A model generated the notes under the pieces. That model did not search any database. It was not told where the DNA came from and saw only the letters and a list, made by a program, of their open reading frames with translations. A stretch of 13,660 nucleotides of DNA, taken from NCBI GenBank assembly GCA_964579765.1, contig CAZOIK010000059.1, positions 1 to 13,660 of the forward strand, read 5' to 3'. Positions 5,581 through 12,246 of the stretch are shown in pieces. Every line of letters begins with the position of its first letter. The stretch's first letter is position 1. The position numbers and the translations under genes were made by a program. Source of the DNA: DATNBT01 sp964579765. GTDB lineage: Bacteria; Acidobacteriota; Vicinamibacteria; Vicinamibacterales; CAVVIG01.

Positions 5581-7641
5581 TCAGCGACGCCCCGCCAGCG
5601 TCGAGACGACGTAGGCACTGACATCGCGAATCTGCTCCGGCGTGAACGAGCGGCCAAACGGCGGCATCGCGTTCCGTCCCGCCGTCACCGTCTGCATCAC
5701 GGCCGCAAGATCCGTGAGCTGGTCGAGCGGCGCGCCGCCGCCGTGGCCGCCTTTGCCGTCCTCGCCGTGGCAGACGACGCACGCCTGATTGAAGAGCGCG
5801 CGGCCCGCCGCGATGTTCGCCAGCGTAGTATCCGCCTTCAGGCGGACCTCGCGATCGTCCGGCTGAAGCCGGACACTACGAGAGACTGGCGTGCCCGCGG
5901 CCGCCGGCGGCAGCGTGCCGTCGAGACCGAACAGCCAGACGCTGTCGCCGCGCGCCGATCCGATCAGCGCGCTGCCGGCCGAGAACGCGAGCACATACTG
6001 CTTGCCCTTGTACTCGAACGTGCTCACCGGCGCGTGCATGCCGGCGCCGGTCTGAAACTCCCAGAGCTGATGTCCGTCCGCCGAATCGAGCGCCGTCAGG
6101 CGTCCGTCGTTCCGGCCGACGAACAGCAGGCCGCCGGCCGTCGCGACCATCCCGCTGTAGCACTGCTCCGGCCACTGATATCGCCACGCGAGCCGGTTCG
6201 TCGTCACGTCCACCGCGGCGACGATGCCCGTCCGCGCCACGCGCGTGAACGTCGTCGCGCCGCCGAGATAGCTCGTGCCGGCCTTCGGCGCCTCGAACGA
6301 CCGGGCGTCCTCGCTGGTGTAGCCGTTGATGACCGACGACGCGCAGACGAACAGGCGCTGCTGCGCAGGATCGTACGCGCTCGGCGGCCAGCTCGCGCCA
6401 CCCCAGATGCCGGGCGCGACGATCGTCGCGTTCTTGCCGACGAACGGCGTGAAGATGCGGCCGTCGTTCACGAGCGTCGCGCCTTCGGGCGCGATGGCAA
6501 TCGCCTGCGGCACCACGGCCTCCCCGCGCGGAAACGGTTGCGTCGCCGCAGTCGCCTGCCGCGGTTCCTGCGGCACCGGCTTCTCGTCGATGCCGACGAG
6601 CGGCTTCCCCGTTTCGCGATCGAGGATGTACGCGAACCCGGTCTTGCCGACTTCCGCGATCGCCTTGCGTGTCCGGCCGTCGAGGCGAACATCCATCAGC
6701 ACGACCGGATTGACGGCGTCGTAATCCCAGATGTCGTGGTGCACCTGCTGAAAGTGCCAGCGGTATTTTCCCGTCGCGAGATCGACGGCGAGCATCGACG
6801 CCGCGTAGAGGTTGTCGCCCGCGCGGAACGCGCCGTTGTAGTCGGGGCCGGCGTTGCCGGTTGAGAAATAGACCAGGCCGAGCTCGGGATCGACCGCCGG
6901 CGTCTGCCAAAGCGCGGCGCCGCCGTACTTCCACGCGTCGTTGTTTTTCGGCCACGTGTCGTGGCCCGGCTCGCCCGGTCCTGGAATCGTGTAGAACGTC
7001 CAGAGGAGGCGGCCGTCCTTCGCGTCGTATGCCTTCAGCCGCCCGCGCGTGCCGCGATCCCCGCCGGCGAAGCCGACCAGCAGCTTTCCGTCTATATACA
7101 GAGGGGCCGCGGTAATCGAGAAGCCGTCCTGCCAGCGCTCCGCCTGAATCGACCACGCCACCTTCCCCGTCGCGCGATCGAGCGCCACGAGACGGCCGTC
7201 GAGCTGGCCGACAAAGACCTTGTCGTCGCTGATCGCGACGCCCTTGTTGTTCCAGCCGCAGCAGACCGAGGTGAGGTTCGGATCGAGGTGCGCGTCGTAT
7301 TGCCACAGGATGGCGCCGCTCTCGACCGACAGCGCGAACACGTCGTCTGCGCCCGTGCTGAGGTACGCGACGCCGTTGTCCACGATCGGCTGGGCGAAGC
7401 CCGAATATTGCGGCGCGGTGCCTGAGCCGCGCAGATGCGCGCGCCAGACGCCCTTCAGCTGCGAGACGTTCGCGCGGTTGATCGCCGTCAGCGGCGAATA
7501 GCGCTGGTTGGAGAGATTTCCACCGTTGGTCGGCCAGCCGGTCGCCGGCGGCGCGCTCAGCCCGGCCGGGGAGAACGAGGACGCCGCGACGAGAGTGACG
7601 GCGGCCAGGGCCACCGCTGCAGCCGACAGCACCAATCGCAT
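5581..7641 (-). CDS. PQQ-dependent dehydrogenase (quinohaemoprotein) with C-terminal cytochrome c
   Basis: This encodes 686 residues. Residues 1-30 are a signal peptide, so it is periplasmic. An eight-bladed PQQ propeller follows (about 35-575): WPTNGGNLSNQRYSPL at the start, the vicinal pair C127-C128 that packs against PQQ, STGN (N263) and HHDIWDYD (D303/D306/D308). The position of the catalytic Glu (GAELGVRG in methanol dehydrogenase) reads GGDRGTRG here, giving D195. Residues 607-686 are a cytochrome c domain with C621-V-V-C624-H625 and distal M659 (NAMPPF), carrying electrons from PQQH2 to the respiratory chain. The alcohol or sugar substrate cannot be read from the sequence. Residues 588-606 of the linker are encoded by a REP-like pair. 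The start at 7641 has AGGAGG six bases upstream; the frame extends 27 codons further but without such support. Divergent from the 7749-9485 gene. Confidence 0.92.
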   Translation of the reverse strand: MRLVLSAAAVALAAVTLVAASSFSPAGLSAPPATGWPTNGGNLSNQRYSPLTAINRANVSQLKGVWRAHLRGSGTAPQYSGFAQPIVDNGVAYLSTGADDVFALSVESGAILWQYDAHLDPNLTSVCCGWNNKGVAISDDKVFVGQLDGRLVALDRATGKVAWSIQAERWQDGFSITAAPLYIDGKLLVGFAGGDRGTRGRLKAYDAKDGRLLWTFYTIPGPGEPGHDTWPKNNDAWKYGGAALWQTPAVDPELGLVYFSTGNAGPDYNGAFRAGDNLYAASMLAVDLATGKYRWHFQQVHHDIWDYDAVNPVVLMDVRLDGRTRKAIAEVGKTGFAYILDRETGKPLVGIDEKPVPQEPRQATAATQPFPRGEAVVPQAIAIAPEGATLVNDGRIFTPFVGKNATIVAPGIWGGASWPPSAYDPAQQRLFVCASSVINGYTSEDARSFEAPKAGTSYLGGATTFTRVARTGIVAAVDVTTNRLAWRYQWPEQCYSGMVATAGGLLFVGRNDGRLTALDSADGHQLWEFQTGAGMHAPVSTFEYKGKQYVLAFSAGSALIGSARGDSVWLFGLDGTLPPAAAGTPVSRSVRLQPDDREVRLKADTTLANIAAGRALFNQACVVCHGEDGKGGHGGGAPLDQLTDLAAVMQTVTAGRNAMPPFGRSFTPEQIRDVSAYVVSTLAGRR
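5825..5879. repeat. Head-to-head pair of REP-like palindromes inside a gene
   Basis: Two copies face each other: GTAGTATCCGCCTTCAGGCG at 5825-5844 (continuing to 5847), and at 5857-5879 an opposite copy whose complement begins GTAGTGTCCGGCTTCAGCC. They agree at 20 of 23 positions and are separated by nine bases. The arrangement matches the BIME organisation of bacterial REPs. On the minus strand it is read in frame as RSVRLQPDDREVRLKADTT in the dehydrogenase linker. Confidence 0.8.
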
Positions 7642-7647
7642 AAAATT

Positions 7648-7653
7648 CCTCCT
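7648..7653 (-). promoter_or_regulatory. Strong ribosome binding site of the PQQ dehydrogenase
   Basis: AGGAGG on the minus strand, six bases before ATG 7641. It decides that start against the in-frame codons upstream. Confidence 0.75.
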
Positions 7654-7678
7654 GCTCGCTGGCACGGCGTTCGGGCCG

Positions 7679-7684
7679 ACTATA
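7679..7684 (-). promoter_or_regulatory. Possible -10 box for the PQQ dehydrogenase
   Basis: TATAGT (5/6 to consensus) on the minus strand would give a leader of about 30 bases that includes the AGGAGG. No good -35 is seen 16-18 bases upstream, so an activator or another sigma factor may be involved. Confidence 0.35.
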
Positions 7685-7696
7685 CCAACAATGGCC

Positions 7697-7725
7697 TTGA
7701 CCTCGGTGTGCCGGACGGGCATGCT
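7697..7725 (+). promoter_or_regulatory. Possible promoter for the 7749-9485 gene
   Basis: TTGACC (7697-7702), a 17-base spacer and CATGCT (7720-7725). The -35 is good and the -10 poor (3/6). Position and spacing fit the downstream gene with its GGAGGA site. Confidence 0.3.
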
Positions 7726-7737
7726 GCACCCGAATGC

Positions 7738-7743
7738 GGAGGA
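7738..7743 (+). promoter_or_regulatory. Ribosome binding site of the 7749-9485 gene
   Basis: GGAGGA lies five bases before ATG 7749. It favours this start over the in-frame ATG at 7734, which lies upstream of the site. Confidence 0.65.
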
Positions 7744-7748
7744 CCATC

Positions 7749-9485
7749 ATGGATGTTCGAAAAACCACGTGGACGACGATCGCGCTCGGCGCCGTCCTCG
7801 CGCTCGCTCTGCCGTTGACGGCCGGCGCGCAGGCGCCTCGCGGGCGCGTTCCCGAGCCGTATACGCCGGCGCCCGACGCCAAGGACCTGAAGTCCGTGCT
7901 CTTCCGGTGGATGTGGGGCCTGGAGATGCTGAAGGGCCACGACGAACGCGACATGGTCGCCTCGCTCGAATATCAGGGCAAGGGCACGATCCAGGTGGAC
8001 GGACAGCCGTGCACGCTGACGAAGTATCGCGCGAGCACGAACTACCAGAGCTTCAGCCAGCGCGTCAACTACACCTGCACGAAGGCCAACGGACAGAGCT
8101 ATTCGAACATCGAAGTGGTCAGCGGTCTGTACGCGTGGAACGAAGACATGCCCGGCGCCGAGATCGGCGGCGCGAAGGGCAAGGCGACGGCGATGCCGGC
8201 CGCGGTCCAGGAGCGGCTCATCCGTCTCTGGGCCAGCCCGCAGGGCGCGCCGAAGGCTGCGGTGATGGGGACGACGGAGACGTTGTGGCTGGGCGCGAAC
8301 CCGGGCACGCTGTTCGCGGACGGCGCGATGAAAGTGCGCAATACGTCGGTGTCGTGGGAATCGGGCAAGCCGGTCGTGACGTTCCCGATTCCGGAAGTCC
8401 CCGGCGCCATCGCCACCGCGACGCTCGACGACAAGTTCATGACCGAACGCGTCGTCGTCAAGCAGGGATCGACGACGACCGAGTTCGACTACGGCAACTA
8501 CAAGGACTGGAACAACCCGCTCAACCGCATCCAGGTGTACTACGCCGGCACGCTGACCGAGAAGAAGAACGGCGCGGTCGTCCGCAGCCTGACGACGGAT
8601 CAGACCGAGACCGGCAACGTGTATGTCGTCGCGCCGGTGCCGCCGAGCGTGAAGGCGGCGATGCACCCGACGAGCGAGCTTCCGAAGGAAGTGTTCGCGC
8701 GGACCGAGCCGCCGGTGGACAAGTCGAAGCCGACGCCGATGCGCGACGGCCATCCCGATCTCACGGGCAACTACGCGTACAGCGACTGGATCGGCAACTA
8801 CATGACGGGCGGCGGGCGCCGCCGCGGTCCCACGCAGCCGGCCGACATCAACCGGCAGGACAACCAGACATTCGACTTCGAGCTCTACTCGCCGTCACGC
8901 TTCGGCAACCTCGGCCGTCCGCTCTACAAGCCGGAGTACTGGGACAAGGTGCAGCAGCTCGACATGTGGACGAACAAGTACGATCCGGTCATGACCTGCC
9001 AGCCGCTCGGCATCCCGCGCGAGGGTCCGCCACGGCGCATCTACCAGTCGGACAAGGACGTCACGTTCATCTACTTCGGCGGCGACGCGGGCGGCGGATA
9101 CGGCGAGTACCGCATCATCCCGACCGACGGCCGTCCGCACGATCCGAAGAAGGAAGTCGAGACCACGTACTTCGGCTACGGCATCGGCACGTGGAAGGGC
9201 GACACGCTCGTCGTCGATTCCGTGTCGTTCGTGGACACCACGTGGCTCGGCCGCGGCGGCTTCTTCCACTCCGAGAACATGCACGTCATCGAGAAGTTCC
9301 GCCGCCAGGGCGACGTGATCTACTACGACGTGACGGTCGAAGATCCGGACGTGCTCGTCGAGCCGTACGTGATCCCGACGCGCATCGTCCACATGAGCAC
9401 GCGTCCCGACGCGGGCCTCGTCCACGAGCGCGGCAACTGCGACGTGCCCGACCTCGGCGAGGCGACTTCGCAGATCCGCCACTGA
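7749..9485 (+). CDS. Secreted uncharacterised protein with C-terminal GDTLVV domain
   Basis: This encodes 578 residues. Residues 1-28 are a signal peptide (TIALGAVLALALPLTAGAQA). Residues about 45-300 are a beta-rich region that I do not recognise by name: LKSVLFRWMWGLEML, ASLEYQGKGTI, SNIEVVSGLYAWNEDMPG. It has two cysteines, C88 and C110, which could pair. Residues about 335-546 belong to the same family as the N-terminal part of the 494-2470 protein: HPDLTGNY, CQPLGIPREGPPRRIY, YRIIPTDGRPH, GTWKGDTLVVDSVSF, FFHSENMHVIEKFRR and IYYDVTVEDPDVLVEPY. The strand-rich repeats suggest a sandwich or propeller-like fold; no catalytic residues can be named. Start fixed by GGAGGA five bases upstream. 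Transcription ends at a repeat array and a hairpin. Divergent from the PQQ dehydrogenase across 107 bases, so shared regulation is possible. Confidence 0.85.
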   Translation: MDVRKTTWTTIALGAVLALALPLTAGAQAPRGRVPEPYTPAPDAKDLKSVLFRWMWGLEMLKGHDERDMVASLEYQGKGTIQVDGQPCTLTKYRASTNYQSFSQRVNYTCTKANGQSYSNIEVVSGLYAWNEDMPGAEIGGAKGKATAMPAAVQERLIRLWASPQGAPKAAVMGTTETLWLGANPGTLFADGAMKVRNTSVSWESGKPVVTFPIPEVPGAIATATLDDKFMTERVVVKQGSTTTEFDYGNYKDWNNPLNRIQVYYAGTLTEKKNGAVVRSLTTDQTETGNVYVVAPVPPSVKAAMHPTSELPKEVFARTEPPVDKSKPTPMRDGHPDLTGNYAYSDWIGNYMTGGGRRRGPTQPADINRQDNQTFDFELYSPSRFGNLGRPLYKPEYWDKVQQLDMWTNKYDPVMTCQPLGIPREGPPRRIYQSDKDVTFIYFGGDAGGGYGEYRIIPTDGRPHDPKKEVETTYFGYGIGTWKGDTLVVDSVSFVDTTWLGRGGFFHSENMHVIEKFRRQGDVIYYDVTVEDPDVLVEPYVIPTRIVHMSTRPDAGLVHERGNCDVPDLGEATSQIRH

Positions 9486-9507
9486 GCGAGGTGAATCGAA
9501 TCGTCTC

Positions 9508-9556
9508 GTGATCTAGTGATTCGGTGATCTGGTGATTGCAGCACGCTGCGATCACC
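9508..9556. repeat. Short GTGATCTGGTGATT repeat with central hairpin
   Basis: Units GTGATCTAGTGATTC and GGTGATCTGGTGATT lead into a hairpin GGTGATTGCAGC-AC-GCTGCGATCACC (12-pair stem, one mismatch). The same layout, arrays around a GCAG...CTGC core, occurs at 5448-5573. It begins 22 bases after the stop of the 7749-9485 gene. Confidence 0.7.
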
Positions 9557-9574
9557 GGATCCCCGTGTTCGTGG

Positions 9575-9603
9575 GGCGGCCCTTTCAGGGCCGCCGATCT
9601 TTC
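9575..9603 (+). terminator. Hairpin, probable terminator or GC-rich REP relative
   Basis: GGCGGCCCT-TTC-AGGGCCGCC is a perfect nine-pair stem (9575-9595) followed by GATCTTT. The T-run is short, so termination may be weak. The TTC loop and preceding GTGG head resemble the REP-like family, so it could be both. Confidence 0.5.
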
Positions 9604-9619
9604 CGGTCCGGGCGCGCCA

Positions 9620-10192
9620 ATGCTGCAGCTCGCGGGAACTGTCATCGCGGCGTGCTGGATCGTGTTCGTCGTGGTCTGGTTCATCGCCGCCTGGTTCGCG
9701 AAGCGTGCAGTCGAGCGCTCCGGCCGCTGGTTCCGATGGATGTGGATCGCGCTGATCGTCGCGATCCTACTGGCCGGCACACACGGTGGGTGGCGATCGC
9801 CGACGTCCGCGAGGCTATGGCACACCACCTCAGGTCTTGCGATCGTCGCGGCCGTCGTGACGTTCGCAGGGCTGTCGATCGCGTTGTGGGCGCGAGCCAC
9901 AATCGGCCGGAACTGGAGCGGCGCGATCGTGCTCAAGGATCAGCACGAGCTCGTCGATCGCGGCCCGTACGGACACGTGCGCCATCCGATCTACACGGGC
10001 GTGCTGCTGATGGTTCTCGGCGCGGTGCTGTTCTGGGGCGCGAAGGCTGGCGTCCTCCTGCTTGGGATCGTGATCGTGGGCCTGGCCGTCAAAGCGCGGA
10101 CCGAAGAGCGCCTGCTCATGAAGCACTTCCCCGAGGCGTACCCACGCTACCGCGCGCGCGTCCGATCGTGGGTCATCCCGTTCCTGCTGTGA
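9620..10192 (+). CDS. ICMT/PEMT-like membrane methyltransferase
   Basis: The 190-residue integral membrane protein has about five helices: residues 3-27, 39-53, 70-90 and two in 126-157. The C-terminal half carries the isoprenylcysteine carboxyl methyltransferase / phospholipid methyltransferase signature. GPYGHVRHPIYTG (115-127) is followed by the EERLLMKHFPEAYPRY segment (162-177), together forming the S-adenosylmethionine site at the membrane face. Bacterial members methylate diverse substrates, and no protein prenylation is implied; the acceptor here is unknown. The start at 9620 (MLQLAGTVIAACWIV) begins the first helix; the frame is open 28 codons further but runs through the repeat and hairpin. 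No Shine-Dalgarno is visible. It stands alone between the upstream terminator-like hairpin and a convergent remnant gene. Confidence 0.85.
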   Translation: MLQLAGTVIAACWIVFVVVWFIAAWFAKRAVERSGRWFRWMWIALIVAILLAGTHGGWRSPTSARLWHTTSGLAIVAAVVTFAGLSIALWARATIGRNWSGAIVLKDQHELVDRGPYGHVRHPIYTGVLLMVLGAVLFWGAKAGVLLLGIVIVGLAVKARTEERLLMKHFPEAYPRYRARVRSWVIPFLL

Positions 10193-10244
10193 CCTCTTCT
10201 GGCGTTCGGGTGGCGCATTAAGAGAAACCCGCGCGATCGATAAG

Positions 10245-10262
10245 GCGCGGACCTGCACACTA
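10245..10262 (-). repeat. Degraded REP-like element
   Basis: GCGCGGACCTGCACACTA on the plus strand looks like the family sequence (GCGGACC, TGAAGGTC, TGCACTAC) with the central bases missing and two bases added. Its minus-strand TAG (10260-10262) is the stop of the remnant gene. Confidence 0.4.
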
Positions 10263-10424
10263 ACAACGGGGGTACGCTTCCTCGGCGACGACGCTCGAGA
10301 ACCGGATCAGGAATTCGTCCACGTGCGCGCTGGCGCGCAGGACGATATCAGGCAGCTTTGTTTGTGCGGCCGGGAATGCCGACCAGAGCACGAGCAGTGC
10401 AACCGCGGCAGCGCATGCGCGCAT
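10260..10424 (-). pseudogene. Truncated secreted protein, N-terminal fragment only
   Basis: The frame encodes 54 residues. Residues 1-20 are a clear signal peptide (RACAAAVALLVLWSAFPAAQ), preceded by CGGAG four to five bases before ATG 10424. The mature part is only about 34 residues: LPDIVLRASAHVDEFLIRF then SSVVAEEAYPRC. That stretch matches the start of a secreted Acidobacteria family of unknown function, with the pattern LxRAxxYVxxFxxxFSxVVAEExY. As I recall, those proteins run for a few hundred residues. The frame is cut by a TAG inside a degraded REP-like element, and no continuation is visible in the 67 bases before the convergent methyltransferase stop. It is most likely a relic, though a short secreted peptide cannot be excluded. 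The family match is from memory. Confidence 0.5.
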
Positions 10425-10506
10425 CAGACTCCGCGTCCTCTTCCGCCCTACTGCGCCGACGCGATCGCGATGCCCTTCGCGGCTGCGACATTCTGCAACG
10501 CTGAGT

Positions 10507-10542
10507 GACGATGATCGAGTGGCGTCTGCGTCGATCATCGTC
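10507..10542. repeat. Perfect 12-bp inverted repeat
   Basis: GACGATGATCGA (10507-10518) and TCGATCATCGTC (10531-10542) are exact complements around a 12-base loop. It lies just past the stop of the 10565-12208 gene and about 80 bases upstream of the remnant gene. No T-run follows on either strand, so it may be a rho-dependent 3' structure or an operator. The surrounding 10425-10564 holds no supported gene. Confidence 0.6.
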
Positions 10543-10564
10543 GTTGCACGTTGTCGAACGCGCT

Positions 10565-12208
10565 TCAACGGCCCAGACGGCTCGATTGTATGTTCCCCGC
10601 GTCAATTACTCCGCTGACCGTGGCCACGACCGCTCCCTGCGGGCTTCGTATCGTCATCGTGAAACGGTCGCGGCCCGCGCCAGGTTCACCGGCGTCGATG
10701 GCTTCGGCTGTGAACTTGTAGCCAGGCACGCCGTTCCATCGCCCCGTACCGCTCATCGTTGCCGTGTCAACGGTCGGCCTCGGGAAGACACCCGGGCGGA
10801 ACGCAGGATTGTCTGAAAAGACGATCGGATCGACGTTGGTTGACGTAAACGTGCCGATGTGACGATTACGGATGTTGCCGCTGGTCCGATCGACTTCGAG
10901 CGCGATGCTTCCCCGCTCAGCCCCATTCACCTTCTCCTGCACGTGGAACGCGAATTTGTAGCTGATGCCCGAGGCATCGACGCGGCCGACGCCGTTCATC
11001 ACTCCCGCCGTCGGCCGGACGGTCAGCGACACTGACTTCGTCGCCGCGTCGTAGTTCACCGGGTCGCTGGGCGTAAACGTCACCATGAGCGTGGCCACGC
11101 CGTCGTTCAATATGGTGCCGGCGGGCGGATTGTAGACGAGCGAGCCCGGCGCATTGACCGTCGCATCGAGCTGCGTGGCGCCGAGCGGAGTGCCTTCGTC
11201 AATCGGCGCAGGATTTGCCCACGTAATCGTCGGCGTTGTCTTATTGATGATGATCGTGGCCGTGCCGGTCGCGTTGGTGAACCCGGGATCGCTACTGGTG
11301 AATGTCGCCAGCACCGAGTACGTTCCGGCGTTGACGGGCGCTGTGCCGCCTCCAGGCGCGTAACTGTACGCGAACGAGCCTGCGACGGCGCCGCCGCCCG
11401 GACCGCTGGCGGTGGCAACAGCCGGATGCGGATTTCCGTCGTACGGAAACGTTCCGCCGGTCACGGTGATGACCGGCATCTGGCTCGTCGCGCGCGAGAA
11501 CATAATCGCAGACTCGTTGGCGATCACCGGCGCGTTGAAGCTCCACCCGATGTCCTGCTGATTCGGCGGTGCTCCGGCGTTGCGAATGCCGACCGTGGCC
11601 TGACCTCCACGGCTTGACGCACTGCTTCCCAGATCGGCCTGTTTGTACTGGAAGAGGATCTGCCCGCTTCCTTCAGACAGGACGATTTGGAAGGTCACCG
11701 GATTGGACGAATCCTGCGGAAACGCCCTTTCCCACTGAATGACAAAGCGTCGAGAGCCCGCCGCGCCAATCGTCTGGTAGTAAACAGCGCCTGCACCGGA
11801 GACCTGGAACGACAGGTCCGACCAGTACGGCAGCGCCGCCGCCAGATCGCCCGGGACGGTCGTGGACGTCAGGTCTGTGTTCGCAAAGTCGGTGAAGCCA
11901 TTGCAAGCGGCCGCCGAGGCGATGAAATACAGCGCGCCATTCGAGCTGACGCACACCTGGGTGTAGTTGACGCCGTAGAAGCCGAAGGCAAACGGCAGCG
12001 CCAGCACGGCCATGCCGTCGTCTGTCCCGGCGAGGATGCTCGCGGCGCCATTCGCTCCCGCGATGTCGACAAAGCTGTAAACGGTGCCATCCGTCGCGGT
12101 GTAGCCACCGGCATCAGGCCCACGCGTCGCGGCGACTGCGTTGAGCGGCGTCAACGAGCAAAGCGCGACGAGCAGCGCTCGTCCCGAGGTCAAGATGGTG
12201 TTGCGCAT
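10565..12208 (-). CDS. Secreted surface protein: NIDO-like, MBG/Ig-like and post-COAP-1-like domains
   Basis: This encodes 547 residues. Residues 1-27 are a signal peptide (ILTSGRALLVALCSLTPLNA). Residues 35-238 are a beta-sandwich of the kind found in secreted proteins with LPFAFGFYG..YT.VCVSSNGALYF, ALPYWSDLSF, YYQTIG..GSRRFVIQWE, TFQIVLSEGSGQILFQY and ATVGI (NIDO-like). Residues 246-398 resemble MBG/Ig-like adhesin modules: GGTFPYDGNPHPAVATASG and NAGTYSVLATFT, then a second unit with PITW and VNYDAATKSVSLTV. Residues 402-545 look like a post-COAP-1-type domain: GVGRVDASGISYKFAFHV, MSGTGRWNGVPGYKFTAEAID and DRFTMTIRS. An adhesive or surface role is inferred. ATG 12208 follows AGAAGG; in-frame ATGs at 12232, 12241 and 12253 are alternatives, the last overlapping the upstream stop by seven bases. 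Probable operon with the BACON gene. Confidence 0.8.
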   Translation of the reverse strand: MRNTILTSGRALLVALCSLTPLNAVAATRGPDAGGYTATDGTVYSFVDIAGANGAASILAGTDDGMAVLALPFAFGFYGVNYTQVCVSSNGALYFIASAAACNGFTDFANTDLTSTTVPGDLAAALPYWSDLSFQVSGAGAVYYQTIGAAGSRRFVIQWERAFPQDSSNPVTFQIVLSEGSGQILFQYKQADLGSSASSRGGQATVGIRNAGAPPNQQDIGWSFNAPVIANESAIMFSRATSQMPVITVTGGTFPYDGNPHPAVATASGPGGGAVAGSFAYSYAPGGGTAPVNAGTYSVLATFTSSDPGFTNATGTATIIINKTTPTITWANPAPIDEGTPLGATQLDATVNAPGSLVYNPPAGTILNDGVATLMVTFTPSDPVNYDAATKSVSLTVRPTAGVMNGVGRVDASGISYKFAFHVQEKVNGAERGSIALEVDRTSGNIRNRHIGTFTSTNVDPIVFSDNPAFRPGVFPRPTVDTATMSGTGRWNGVPGYKFTAEAIDAGEPGAGRDRFTMTIRSPQGAVVATVSGVIDAGNIQSSRLGR

Positions 12209-12246
12209 GGTGCCCTTCTGAGTGCGAGTCATCTTGCTCATTGCGG

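Noticed and set aside
5825..5879. Intergenic break splitting the dehydrogenase from a separate cytochrome gene
   Set aside because: The minus-strand frame is continuous through the repeat with no stop, and the cytochrome part has no start or signal peptide of its own.
5876..7954. 692-codon minus-strand frame across the PQQ dehydrogenase
   Set aside because: It is a shifted shadow of the dehydrogenase and would run through the divergent promoter region into the neighbour gene.
7508..9511. 667-codon plus-strand frame overlapping the 7749-9485 gene
   Set aside because: It is an Arg-rich shifted frame with no signal peptide or motif; the true frame has a Shine-Dalgarno, signal peptide and family motifs.
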